A stretch of DNA of 64,000 bases, taken from JBAMOY01 sp037071015. Its GTDB lineage: Bacteria > Bacillota_I > Bacilli_A > RF39 > UBA660. A model generated the notes under the pieces. The model ran no database searches, was not told the DNA's origin, and saw only the letters and a program-made list of their open reading frames with translations. The stretch lies in NCBI GenBank assembly GCA_037071015.1, contig JBAMOY010000001.1, positions 620,001 to 684,000 of the forward strand. The letters are read 5' to 3'. The position numbers and the translations under genes are program-made. Below are positions 42,208 to 51,075 of the stretch, piece by piece (within the stretch, counting starts at the first letter, position 1; each line of letters starts with the position of its first letter).

Positions 42208-42897
42208 TTAAATCAGTCCTTTCTTTTTGAATTGATATTTTCTTATATTTATTATATTTTTACTACATTTATACTTTTCAACCAGTTCCTTTGTCTTAAT
42301 GCCATTTTTTAAATCAATTAATAATTCATTAAGGTCTATATGATATTTATCCTGCCAAAAGCTTGTACCATTTAACTGTAAATGATGTTTTTTTATCAAT
42401 CTATCATATATAGTTCTACTTATATTATTTTCTTTCATAACTTTATATGGTGGAATATTATTTTCAATCATTTTTATTATCTTATCTTCATCATATTTCT
42501 TTTTTCGTAAATATGTATATGAATGAATAGTGTTATACTTTTGCGTACACCATTCTAAATTTAAGTAATTATTATTAAGTGGATTCCCATCTTTATGATT
42601 TATTTGTGGATAATTATTTGAATTAGGTATAAATGCTTGTGCAACGAGTTTATGCACCATAAAATCTTTTTTCTTTAACTCTTTTGATAAAGACACCCTA
42701 TATCTTCTATACTTAATATTTTTGTTTGGATATTGGATTGAAAGGTTCAATATTTTTTCTTTTTTTATAGTTTGTGTTATACTGCCATAACGATTTTTAT
42801 ATGTAAATTTTCTTTCTAAAGACTTAACTCTACCAATATTAGATACTTCATATAAGCCTTCATATCCAACAATAGGTTTCCATATTTCTTCAATCAA
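42208..42897 (-). CDS. HNH homing endonuclease with NUMOD4
   Basis: A 229-residue protein directly before ssb. NUMOD4 (EIWKPIVGYEGLYEVSNIGRVKS), HNH core (MVHKLVAQAFIPNSNNYPQINHKDGNPLNNNYLNLEW) and a C-terminal helix-turn-helix region (CSKNIINIRKYQFKKKG). All nuclease ligands are intact. Free-standing homing gene. Confidence 0.92.
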   Translation of the reverse strand: MIEEIWKPIVGYEGLYEVSNIGRVKSLERKFTYKNRYGSITQTIKKEKILNLSIQYPNKNIKYRRYRVSLSKELKKKDFMVHKLVAQAFIPNSNNYPQINHKDGNPLNNNYLNLEWCTQKYNTIHSYTYLRKKKYDEDKIIKMIENNIPPYKVMKENNISRTIYDRLIKKHHLQLNGTSFWQDKYHIDLNELLIDLKNGIKTKELVEKYKCSKNIINIRKYQFKKKGLI

Positions 42898-42951
42898 TTA
42901 ATACACCCCAACTAGATACATAATTTCTAGATAAACTTAATTCATATTTTT

Positions 42952-43398
42952 TCAAAACACATTCTCCAATCTATATACTGAAATATCAATTTCATATTCG
43001 TTAGATAATTTTTCAAATGTTTCACTAACCTCATCCCAATTGCCTTTTGCTATCCCACAACCATATTTATATGGAATGGCTATTGTAAAATAATTTAATT
43101 TACAACTTTCTAGTAAACCTCTAAATGTTTGTTCAATATCTTCTAAGCTAGTAATAAAGTTCCTTTGAGTAAAACAATTGACAATATATTTTCTCTCAGC
43201 TATTTTTACCACTTGATATTGCCCATATAGAATATTCTTAAATTGATTACAAAATTGTTTATATTCGTTTTCTACATGTGGATATTTTTCAGCAATTTGT
43301 AGAGCTAGTCCACCACCCATATATCCATCTTCATTTACTTGATGACATATTATATTTTCAGAAGCTTCTAGTATATCTCCCGTTTTATATATCAACAT
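42952..43398 (-). CDS. Macro domain protein (ADP-ribose binding/hydrolysing)
   Basis: A 148-residue single macro domain: GDILEASENIICHQVNEDGYMGGGLALQIAEKYP and AIPYKYGCGIAKGNWDEV form the ADP-ribose pocket loops. Such proteins remove ADP-ribose or ADP-ribose-1''-phosphate groups, and phages use them in NAD-based conflicts or RNA repair. It overlaps the repeat-protein gene by 14 bases. No ADP-ribosyltransferase is seen beside it. Confidence 0.87.
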   Translation of the reverse strand: MLIYKTGDILEASENIICHQVNEDGYMGGGLALQIAEKYPHVENEYKQFCNQFKNILYGQYQVVKIAERKYIVNCFTQRNFITSLEDIEQTFRGLLESCKLNYFTIAIPYKYGCGIAKGNWDEVSETFEKLSNEYEIDISVYRLENVF

Positions 43399-45910
43399 CT
43401 TCTACCTCTACAAAATTTCCATTTATTAACTGATATAGAGTGTCTTCTTTTATCTTCTTGCCATCTACTTGAACTGTTTTAACTTCTTTTACTTTCCAGT
43501 TCCAATCATCATCCTCAATCCATTCTGCAAGTACTAACCATGTTCCTTTTGATCCTTTAGCTTTACTTTGTATACCTAATGATGAAGCAATACCATTTTC
43601 CCCAGTATTACTTGCTACTGAACAATATCCAGTATTACTTGCTACTGAACTATCTCCAGTATTACTTGCTACTGAACGATTTCCAGTATTACTTGCTACT
43701 GAACTATCTCCAGTATTACTTGCTACTGAACAATATCCAGTATTACTTGCTACTGAACTATCTCCAGTATTACTTGCTACTGAACTATCTCCAGTATTAC
43801 TTGCTACTGAACGATTTCCAGTATTACTTGCTACTGAACTATCTCCAGTATTACTTGCTACTGAACGATTTCCAGTATTACTTGCTACTGAACTATCTCC
43901 AGTATTACTTGCTACTGAACAATATCCAGTATTACTTGCTACTGAACTATCTCCAGTATTACTTGCTACTGAACTATCTCCAGTATTACTTGCTACTGAA
44001 CGATTTCCAGTATTACTTGCTACTGAACTATCTCCAGTATTACTTGCTACTGAACGATTTCCAGTATTACTTGCTACTGAACTATCTCCAGTATTACTTG
44101 CTACTGAACAATATCCAGTATTACTTGCTACTGAACTATCTCCAGTATTACTTGCTACTGAACTATCTCCAGTATTACTTGCTACTGAACGATTTCCAGT
44201 ATTACTTGCTACTGAACTATCTCCAGTATTACTTGCTACTGAACGATTTCCAGTATTACTTGCTACTGAACTATCTCCAGTATTACTTGCTACTGAACAA
44301 TATCCAGTATTACTTGCTACTGAACTATCTCCAGTATTACTTGCTACTGAACTATCTCCAGTATTACTTGCTACTGAACGATTTCCAGTATTACTTGCTA
44401 CTGAACTATCTCCAGTATTACTTGCTACTGAACGATTTCCAGTATTACTTGCTACTGAACTATCTCCAGTATTACTTGCTACTGAACGATTTCCAGTATT
44501 ACTTGCTACTGAACGATTTCCAGTATTACTTGCTACTGAACGATTTCCAGTATTACTTGCTACTGAACGATTTCCAGTATTACTTGCTACTGAACAATAT
44601 CCAGTATTACTTGCTACTGAACTATCTCCAGTATTACTTGCTACTGAACGATTTCCAGTATTACTTGCTACTGAACTATCTCCAGTATTACTTGCTACTG
44701 AACTATCTCCAGTATTACTTGCTACTGAACGATTTCCAGTATTACTTGCTACTGAACTATCTCCAGTATTACTTGCTACTGAACGATTTCCAGTATTACT
44801 TGCTACTGAACGATTTCCAGTATTACTTGCTACTGAACTATCTCCAGTATTACTTGCTACTGAACGATTTCCAGTATTACTTGCTACTGAACTATCTCCA
44901 GTATTACTTGCTACTGAACTATCTCCAGTATTACTTGCTACTGAACGATTTCCAGTATTACTTGCTACTGAACGATTTCCAGTATTACTTGCTACTGAAC
45001 AATATCCAGTATTACTTGCTACTGAACGATTTCCAGTATTACTTGCTACTGAACGATTTCCAGTATTACTTGCTACTGAACAATATCCAGTATTACTTGC
45101 TACTGAACTATCTCCAGTATTACTTGCTACTGAACTATCTCCAGTATTACTTGCTACTGAACTATCTCCAGTATTACTTGCTACTGAACGATTTCCAGTA
45201 TTACTTGCTACTGAACTATCTCCAGTATTACTTGCTACTGAACTATCTCCAGTATTACTTGCTACTGAACAATATCCAGTATTACTTGCTACTGAACTAT
45301 CTCCAGTATTACTTGCTACTGAACTATCTCCAGTATTACTTGCTACTGAACGATTTCCAGTATTACTTGCTACTGAACAATATCCAGTATTACTTGCTAC
45401 TGAACTATCTCCAGTATTACTTGCTACTGAACTATCTCCAGTATTACTTGCTACTGAACAATATCCAGTATTACTTGCTACTGAACTATCTCCAGTATTA
45501 CTTGCTACTGAGTTATTAGACTTTAGATTAGCCCCTTTACATTTTGTTTTTTTAGCATGTTCATAAATAAATTTAATACTTGCTTTTGTTAATGCTTGAA
45601 AATTTATCTCTGCCCCTATTTTTATTTTATTAGTTGCTATTTTAGTACAATCGTTTTCTCTATCAATATCACCTAATGCTTCAACTTCACAAAATCTATT
45701 AAGTTCTCCATTTCCATTACATGGTTCATAATATCTAAATACATCTAATGGATATTCACAAAAATGGAATCCCTTTCTACAACATTTCGGTTCTACATCT
45801 TCTTTATAAATTTTGCCTATTTCATATTGATATGGCATATTTCCACCATTACATCTTAAGTTTTTATCAAATCCTTTAAAACCTTTGACTATATTATCTT
45901 TTTTAGTCAT
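43385..45910 (-). CDS. DUF7666-like protein with 71 nonapeptide repeats
   Basis: An 841-residue protein. The N-terminal 125 residues (VKGFKGFDKNLRCNGGNMPY ... CCRKGFHFCEYPLDVFRYY ... GAEINFQALTKASIKFI) match a domain found in many gut phage proteins. Then come 71 perfect copies of SVASNTG-x-x, where x-x is DS (about 35), NR (24), YC (11) or EN (last). A short C-terminal domain follows (KGTWLVLAEWIEDDDWNWKVKEVK). The repeats could form a beta-roll/solenoid; function unknown. Only the x-x codons vary, so the array expanded recently. Confidence 0.8.
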   Translation of the reverse strand: MTKKDNIVKGFKGFDKNLRCNGGNMPYQYEIGKIYKEDVEPKCCRKGFHFCEYPLDVFRYYEPCNGNGELNRFCEVEALGDIDRENDCTKIATNKIKIGAEINFQALTKASIKFIYEHAKKTKCKGANLKSNNSVASNTGDSSVASNTGYCSVASNTGDSSVASNTGDSSVASNTGYCSVASNTGNRSVASNTGDSSVASNTGDSSVASNTGYCSVASNTGDSSVASNTGDSSVASNTGNRSVASNTGDSSVASNTGDSSVASNTGDSSVASNTGYCSVASNTGNRSVASNTGNRSVASNTGYCSVASNTGNRSVASNTGNRSVASNTGDSSVASNTGDSSVASNTGNRSVASNTGDSSVASNTGNRSVASNTGNRSVASNTGDSSVASNTGNRSVASNTGDSSVASNTGDSSVASNTGNRSVASNTGDSSVASNTGYCSVASNTGNRSVASNTGNRSVASNTGNRSVASNTGNRSVASNTGDSSVASNTGNRSVASNTGDSSVASNTGNRSVASNTGDSSVASNTGDSSVASNTGYCSVASNTGDSSVASNTGNRSVASNTGDSSVASNTGNRSVASNTGDSSVASNTGDSSVASNTGYCSVASNTGDSSVASNTGNRSVASNTGDSSVASNTGNRSVASNTGDSSVASNTGDSSVASNTGYCSVASNTGDSSVASNTGNRSVASNTGDSSVASNTGNRSVASNTGDSSVASNTGDSSVASNTGYCSVASNTGDSSVASNTGNRSVASNTGDSSVASNTGYCSVASNTGENGIASSLGIQSKAKGSKGTWLVLAEWIEDDDWNWKVKEVKTVQVDGKKIKEDTLYQLINGNFVEVEDVDI
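43595..45511 (-). repeat. 71 tandem 27-bp coding repeats
   Basis: Exactly 1917 bases = 71 x 27. Three unit types differ only at the two codons after GGA: GAT AGT, AAT CGT or TAT TGT. At 43703-44458 a 7-unit (189-bp) block is repeated four times without change. Confidence 0.95.
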
Positions 45911-46790
45911 TCTTTTCTCCCTTCATATATTTTTCTTTGTAATAAGAGCAAAAATTATTTACACTACAATAACATTCGCACCTAAGATTTTGCCCTTCTC
46001 GTTTTTCTATTTCATATTCGTTTGGATATTCCTTTTCTAGATTTTCCAAATGCTTTTTGGCTTCTTCTTCGCTATTATGAATTTTAGAAGCTTTTTTATT
46101 TTTCTTCTTTTTCACTGCCCATGTTGTACCTTTATTAAATCTTTCTTCTGCTGTGCAAAGGGGCAATTCTTCATCTGTCATTTGTTCTAATTTAATAACC
46201 ATATCAAATTTTTCTAATATCATTTTTTCTACTTCTTCTGGTGTTCCTAAATCAAAATTAATTACTTGACATGGATATTTTGGATAATCACTTTTTGTTT
46301 GTACATCTAATCTGTTCCAATCTTTTATTAAAGCAATTATTCTTCCTTTTTTTCTCCACTTGCCATCTTTTTTATAAGCAAGATATGAACCCATTTGTAA
46401 TTGTTTTTTCCATTTATCATAATCACTTTTAAATATTAATGAAAATGCTTTACAAGTCTTATAATCATCTAAATATTCATCATCATAATGGTCTATAATT
46501 CCAGATAGAGTATAGTCGTTTCCAAATGTATATTCCAAATGATCTTCAACGAATTCATTTTCTTTTAATTCTATATTTTCTAATTTGAAATGTGTTTTTG
46601 TGCCTAGTAACATAAATATACAATCAGTTATATCTTGTTCTATTTGGTCATTGTATCTTCGTTTTAAAGCTATTATTCGTTGAGGCTCTAACAGTGATGT
46701 TATTGAATATCTTTTATCACGATATACATATTCTTTTTCAACTGCTCTGACTAACATATCAGGCATATGGTGTAAATTAGTTATTTTCAT
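45903..46790 (-). CDS. PD-(D/E)XK exonuclease, Cas4/RecB-like
   Basis: A 295-residue protein. Active-site pieces: TDCIFMLLGTKTHFKLE (His), LSGIIDHYDDEYLDDYKTCKAF (I-I-D ... D-x-K, the PD-(D/E)XK core) and the C-terminal cysteines in RCECYCSVNNFCSYY, which may hold an Fe-S cluster. It probably makes ssDNA for the Rad52-like annealing protein two genes upstream. Family recognised by motif. Confidence 0.8.
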   Translation of the reverse strand: MKITNLHHMPDMLVRAVEKEYVYRDKRYSITSLLEPQRIIALKRRYNDQIEQDITDCIFMLLGTKTHFKLENIELKENEFVEDHLEYTFGNDYTLSGIIDHYDDEYLDDYKTCKAFSLIFKSDYDKWKKQLQMGSYLAYKKDGKWRKKGRIIALIKDWNRLDVQTKSDYPKYPCQVINFDLGTPEEVEKMILEKFDMVIKLEQMTDEELPLCTAEERFNKGTTWAVKKKKNKKASKIHNSEEEAKKHLENLEKEYPNEYEIEKREGQNLRCECYCSVNNFCSYYKEKYMKGEKND

Positions 46791-47313
46791 TTATTAACTC
46801 CTCAAATATTAATTGTTTAGGTAAGACTTGCCAACAAAACCAACTTGTATTAAACCAATTACCACTTTTCTTTTTACCATAATTATCAATCATATTTTCC
46901 ATAAACTGCACTCTACCATAAAAAACCATGACTTCTATTCCATATTTTCTAAACATATTACCTCTCGCTTTACCCTCTAAAGCAGTTATTGGAAGTAATA
47001 AACAAAATGGTTTATTCCATTCATAACATTTTTTTATGAACTCATCTTTAAGTGAATATGGTGGATTTGTTATAATCATGTCAAATGGTTCTTTGGGTAC
47101 ATATTCAAAAAAGTTTTCTTCTTTATCTGTACTAATCACATTACATCCATGTTCTTTTAATAATCTAGTAATCTCACTTTTACCATAATCACAACATTCC
47201 CAAATTGTTATATTTTTAGGTATATATTTTAATAAAGGTGTTATTGCATAAGCAGGTGTATAAATATCATCAAATTTATCATTTTGTATATAATTTATTA
47301 ATGCTTTTTTCAT
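46777..47313 (-). CDS. N6-adenine methyltransferase-like protein
   Basis: A 178-residue protein with the Asn-Pro-Pro-Tyr motif in DMIITNPPYSLKDEF and an AdoMet-binding region (IWECCDYGKSEITRLLKEHGCNVISTDKEENF). Short phage form without a target recognition domain. Probably a DNA methylase protecting phage DNA; could also modify another nucleic acid. Confidence 0.75.
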   Translation of the reverse strand: MKKALINYIQNDKFDDIYTPAYAITPLLKYIPKNITIWECCDYGKSEITRLLKEHGCNVISTDKEENFFEYVPKEPFDMIITNPPYSLKDEFIKKCYEWNKPFCLLLPITALEGKARGNMFRKYGIEVMVFYGRVQFMENMIDNYGKKKSGNWFNTSWFCWQVLPKQLIFEELINENN

Positions 47314-47315
47314 AT

Positions 47316-48005
47316 CTATTCACCTAACTTTTTCTTTAACAATTCAATCATTCTATCTGCATTTTCTTTTGTTAATTCTTTTGATGATGTTATTTTGTAT
47401 TGTTTATATACATTTTCTTTTGCCATATCATTTGTAAAGTTTTTAAATATTTGTGTTTCTGATTTTTCTATTTTGTTGAATAATGTATGAATTACTTTAA
47501 TTTGATTATCATTTATCATTTCTACTGGCTTGTCCACTTTTTTTGTTGTTGGTTGTGTTATATTATTTGTTTTTTGCTGATATTTGCTATCACTTTTATT
47601 CCAATAAATATCTGCACCAACACCCAATTGTTTACATGCCACACTAATCGCATCAGTATAAGCCATTTTTACTACTTCATCGCTTGTATAAAGTCCAGCT
47701 TTTTCTTTAGCAACAAATGTACTTCCGCCTGTTCCGTAAATAGGTTTTGACCATTCATTATCGACTTTTACATATAATTCAATATCAACAAAACACATTT
47801 TTTCATCGTTGGCACCATCTACAAATTCTCTTTTTAGTTCCTTCGTATACCAACCAATTCCAACAGGTCCAAACACTTCTGTTAATTTTTCAATTCTCCA
47901 TTGTGGATTAATATCTGTCATTCCTTTTAATCTTCCTGCTTGAATTGTTTTTTGTGCATTTTGGGGTACTGTTTTTACTTTGTTATATATTTCTAAATTT
48001 TCCAC
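47316..48005 (-). CDS. Rad52-superfamily-like ssDNA annealing protein (candidate)
   Basis: A 229-residue protein with the conserved block GRLKGMTDINPQWRIEKLTEVFGPVGIGWYTKELKREF ... CFVDIELYVKVDNEWSKPIYGTGGSTFVAKEKAGLYTSDEVVKMAYTDAISVACKQLGVGADIYW. This is a common Bacillota phage early protein with the Rad52/Sak-type ordering of strands and the G-A-D-I-Y end. Next to an exonuclease and SSB it fits a phage recombination system. Family by pattern; exact subgroup unsure. Confidence 0.65.
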   Translation of the reverse strand: MENLEIYNKVKTVPQNAQKTIQAGRLKGMTDINPQWRIEKLTEVFGPVGIGWYTKELKREFVDGANDEKMCFVDIELYVKVDNEWSKPIYGTGGSTFVAKEKAGLYTSDEVVKMAYTDAISVACKQLGVGADIYWNKSDSKYQQKTNNITQPTTKKVDKPVEMINDNQIKVIHTLFNKIEKSETQIFKNFTNDMAKENVYKQYKITSSKELTKENADRMIELLKKKLGE

Positions 48006-48217
48006 TATTTCACCTCTTTTATCTCACATAATGTATTCCTACAAGGGATATTATCACCTCTTACCCAATCAGTACTTAGACCACATAACATATCTTGATC
48101 TAATTCAATCGGATAAAATTCTTCGGTATCAGTATCAAAATCTTTAATTGCTATTCCATAAAATATACCATGTCTTTTATGATAAACTTTTAATTTTGTT
48201 CCCTTACTAATTTTCAT
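48005..48217 (-). CDS. Small phage protein
   Basis: A 70-residue beta-rich protein (KGTKLKVYHKRHGIFYGIAIKDFDTDTEEFYPIELDQD). Shares one base with the downstream start. Function unknown. Confidence 0.52.
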   Translation of the reverse strand: MKISKGTKLKVYHKRHGIFYGIAIKDFDTDTEEFYPIELDQDMLCGLSTDWVRGDNIPCRNTLCEIKEVK

Positions 48218-48394
48218 CTACTCACCCTTCTCATTTAACTTTATAAATTTTTGTACTAATTTTAATAAATCAATTTTCTTCATTTTTGCATATTGAACTT
48301 GTCCAGTTTTCTTTTGCTCAAAATCAGTTTTAATTATTTCTTGTAATAGCCAATCATAACTGTATTCAATATTCTCACTAAGCTGATTTCTCAT
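48218..48394 (-). CDS. Small phage protein (58 residues)
   Basis: MRNQLSENIEYSYDWLLQEI then IKTDFEQKKTGQVQYAKMKK IDLLKLVQKFIKLNEKGE. It starts within the last codons of the upstream coiled-coil gene and ends directly before the next start. Likely real by spacing; function unknown. Confidence 0.55.
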   Translation of the reverse strand: MRNQLSENIEYSYDWLLQEIIKTDFEQKKTGQVQYAKMKKIDLLKLVQKFIKLNEKGE

Positions 48395-48749
48395 TTTGTT
48401 TTTCCAATCGCTTAATTTTATCGCTAAGTTTTTTATTTTGTTTTTCTAGCTGATTAGATAATTCTGCTGAAGCATTAAACATCTCTTGTGTTTTTGCAAA
48501 TTCTTTTTTTAAATCACGCTTTTCTTTCATTAAGATTTCACATTGATTTTGATATTTAACATATAAGTCAAAACGTTCCGATTTTTGTTCTAATAAACTT
48601 GTATACTTTTTGGATATTTCGTTTAAATCTTCTAAAATTTCATTATATTTTTGTTCTACATCAAATTTACCCTTGCGAATTTTCATGTTTTCATCTATTA
48701 ATTGATTTTTATCTTTAAACCAATCTGTAAATCTTTCAATTATTCTCAT
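48378..48749 (-). CDS. Coiled-coil phage protein
   Basis: A 123-residue almost entirely coiled-coil protein (ENMKIRKGKFDVEQKYNEIL ... ELSNQLEKQNKKLSDKIKRLEKQ). Function unknown. Confidence 0.52.
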   Translation of the reverse strand: MRIIERFTDWFKDKNQLIDENMKIRKGKFDVEQKYNEILEDLNEISKKYTSLLEQKSERFDLYVKYQNQCEILMKEKRDLKKEFAKTQEMFNASAELSNQLEKQNKKLSDKIKRLEKQNEKSA

Positions 48750-49279
48750 TTTATTTCTCCTTTTTCAAAATATTTCCAAATAAAACCGCCTGCTGTCTTA
48801 CGTTTTCCTTGACAACAAAAAGATATAGTTGCCTTGTTAATCTTCAAACTTCTACTTGCTTCCATTAGGCTACTCCAAGTTTTTATAAAGTGATTTGTTA
48901 AATCGTATTGATTAATTTTTTTTAATGGTCTCAAACCATTTTTAACAGCATGTTGTTGATTCTCATATGAAGAAACCCATTCAAGATTATCAACATGATT
49001 ATTTAACTTATTTCCATCAATATGGTTAACTTGTGGTAAATTATTAGGATTTGGTATAAATGCTTGGGCTACTAATCTGTGAACAAGATAATATTTATGT
49101 ATGCCATCTACGCTTAATCCAACCTTCAAATAGCCACTATTCATTTTTTTGCTCTTTAAAATAGTTATTTTAGGAAATGTTGTTTGATTATTTACAAACA
49201 AAATTCTTCTTATATTTCCCAAATTTGATACTTGATAATATCCCTCATAATTTTTAATAGATTTTCATATTTCTTCCAT
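48746..49279 (-). pseudogene. HNH homing endonuclease with an in-frame TGA at codon 5
   Basis: From ATG 49279 (TAATG overlap with the upstream stop) the frame reads MEEI-TGA-KSIKNYEGYYQVSNLGNIRR, where the other two HNH genes have Trp (EIWKDV, EIWKPI). After the stop the frame is open for the complete HNH core (VHRLVAQAFIPNPNNLPQVNHIDGNKLNNHVDNLEWV) and NUMOD1 (TAGGFIWKYF). A TTG at 49222 could restart translation without NUMOD4. Most likely a G-to-A nonsense mutation. Confidence 0.8.
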
Positions 49280-49608
49280 TATTCAGTATCACCTAATTCC
49301 AATTGACACATATTCATCGCTTGAAAGCCTAAAATTATATCTCTTTCTCTCTTATACATGTTTTTTCGTCTAGAACGAAAATCATTAATAGCAATCATTG
49401 CTTCTTTAAAATCTGTTGTTGCTTTGTAACCTTTAGAATTTGAATGTGTAATGCAAAAATTTACTTCGCCATTAGACCATTTTTCATTCCATTTTTTTAC
49501 TTGCATTCTCCATTCTCGTGAAGTAATATTTATCCCATGCTCACGATGTAATTCCATCAATATTTCAGATTGTTTTTTCCAATCATTCAAGTTTATAAGT
49601 TCTATCAC
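49279..49608 (-). CDS. Phage protein of unknown function
   Basis: A 109-residue charged protein (NDWKKQSEILMELHREHGINITSREWRMQVKKWNEKWSNG). Overlaps the upstream gene by four bases. In the replication block; function unknown. Confidence 0.52.
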   Translation of the reverse strand: MIELINLNDWKKQSEILMELHREHGINITSREWRMQVKKWNEKWSNGEVNFCITHSNSKGYKATTDFKEAMIAINDFRSRRKNMYKRERDIILGFQAMNMCQLELGDTE

Positions 49609-50159
49609 TTTATCAGCTCCTTTGACACATCATTAATGCCGTATTCAATGTCATGTCCATAATGAGATAATATTGAATTTTTTAATGTGTGTTTTTCTAA
49701 TCCTTCTGGAATCACATCTAACAATTTTTCACAAAATTTCCAATAATAATCATCAAATTCTTTTTCAGTAGCAAGATACATTTTTCCCTTGTTAAGATTT
49801 TTATTAAAATACTTTTCAGACATTCTACAAAGATAATCAACTGAGCTACATCTATCAAAGTGTTTTTCATATTCAACGTTATCAATCAATCTTTGACAAA
49901 TTTGACAATTAACATAAGATACCCCTATTTTTAATTTTTCATCTGTTCTTTTTAAATATTTTATTAAATAATAAACGTCTGGATATCTTCCAAAATTATC
50001 TCCGTTTTTAAAAAATTCATCTAATTTTTGGTTAACATCTTCATAGTCATATGGTTCTAAAACTCTATTCCATTCATGAATAACAGCATTTGTTATTAAG
50101 AAAGATTGCCTATAAGCTTGTATTTTTTCAAGCAAATCAGATACTTCTTTTCTACTCAT
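49605..50159 (-). CDS. Helicase-loader-associated (G39P-like) replication protein
   Basis: A 184-residue protein. Residues about 8-70 (LEKIQAYRQSFLITNAVIHEWNRVLEPYDYEDVNQKLDEFFKNGDNFGRYPDVYYLIKYLKR) match the N-terminal domain of SPP1 G39P-type proteins that work with the replicative helicase. A putative zinc site follows (VNCQICQRLIDN ... HFDRCSSVDYLC). It overlaps the replication initiator gene by eight bases. Confidence 0.7.
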   Translation of the reverse strand: MSRKEVSDLLEKIQAYRQSFLITNAVIHEWNRVLEPYDYEDVNQKLDEFFKNGDNFGRYPDVYYLIKYLKRTDEKLKIGVSYVNCQICQRLIDNVEYEKHFDRCSSVDYLCRMSEKYFNKNLNKGKMYLATEKEFDDYYWKFCEKLLDVIPEGLEKHTLKNSILSHYGHDIEYGINDVSKELIK

Positions 50160-50811
50160 CTTCTAATTCCTCTCTAGCTCTTCTCAATGCTTCTTGGCTA
50201 ATTTCATAATTAGATTTGTATAAACTCGATTTAAACGTTTGTTTCTTTAATTTATCCCAAATTATTCCTTTATAGTTTGAAGACATACTTGAATTAATTG
50301 TTTCAATTACCTTGTCTTCACCAAATTTATCAACGTTATTTTTAATTTGAGTTAATAAACTTTTGAACCCTTTTTCTTGATATTGATCATTTTTTTCAAG
50401 TTTATATTCTAACCAAGAAATTATTATATTTTTTAAATTATTAGAATAATTATTAGTATTAATATATATATTTATATTTTCATTTACATTTTCATTTTCC
50501 ATATGTTTAACATATGTTTTTTTTAATCTGTTTTGCCTTCTACTTTCAGTGTATTTTGCTCTTTTGATACCCTCAATTTCAAGCCTATTATTGAAGTATT
50601 TTCCGTCACTATCTTGTTGAAACTTATTATATATACGGGGTATATATATACCACATATTGCATTCATATCATCTTTACTTAAATGTCCTTGTTGATGTTG
50701 AAGACATAAAAGTGTTATATATTTGCCAATTTCTTCATATGTCATTAGTCTTACACCTGTTAAAAAATCACTACTATAAAATAGAAAAGCAGGGTTTTTG
50801 TTTTCGTCCAT
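50152..50811 (-). CDS. Replication initiation protein (DUF1376/DnaD-like)
   Basis: A 219-residue protein. N terminus PAFLFYSSDFLTGVRLMTYEEIGKYITLLCLQHQQGHLSKDDM is the classic phage initiator winged helix; after a linker the C terminus (IIISWLEYKLEKNDQYQEKG FKSLLTQIKNNVDKFGED) resembles a DnaD-type domain. It should melt the origin and recruit helicase with the next gene product. Confidence 0.82.
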   Translation of the reverse strand: MDENKNPAFLFYSSDFLTGVRLMTYEEIGKYITLLCLQHQQGHLSKDDMNAICGIYIPRIYNKFQQDSDGKYFNNRLEIEGIKRAKYTESRRQNRLKKTYVKHMENENVNENINIYINTNNYSNNLKNIIISWLEYKLEKNDQYQEKGFKSLLTQIKNNVDKFGEDKVIETINSSMSSNYKGIIWDKLKKQTFKSSLYKSNYEISQEALRRAREELEDE

Positions 50812-51075
50812 TTATTCGCCCTCCAATTGTTCTTGAGGTATCAAATATTTATCTTTCCAAACATAATTTTCTAGTTGCGTAACTTTATCAAAAGTCATAT
50901 CTGTTGTAGATAAATCAATAACCTTTCTTTCCATTTCTTCAAACTCCTCTCTTATTTTCATTTCATCATAGTAAACATCTGCCAAATCCCATGAATTGTC
51001 TTCAAATTCTTTAGATTCACAATAATCATCATAGCCAGGATAATAACTTGTCAAATCTCTGGTATCAATCATCAA
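50812..51075 (-). CDS. Small acidic phage protein
   Basis: An 87-residue acidic Tyr-rich protein (TRDLTSYYPGYDDYCESKEF). Follows the Cro-like gene with an 11-base overlap. Function unknown; could be an early regulator. Confidence 0.5.
   Translation of the reverse strand: MMIDTRDLTSYYPGYDDYCESKEFEDNSWDLADVYYDEMKIREEFEEMERKVIDLSTTDMTFDKVTQLENYVWKDKYLIPQEQLEGE

Noticed and set aside
43595..45511. Regular 27-bp spaced repeat array resembling a CRISPR
   Set aside because: There are no unique spacers; units are contiguous, in frame and encode one protein. No cas genes lie nearby.
43579..45519. 646-codon open frame on the opposite strand of the repeat array
   Set aside because: It is open only because 27 is divisible by three; it has no ribosome site and encodes a low-complexity Tyr/Leu repeat.
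48746..49279. TGA read as tryptophan (code 4)
   Set aside because: Genes with many tryptophans, such as the terminase and uppS, use TGG only, and TGA occurs as a normal stop at 41014.
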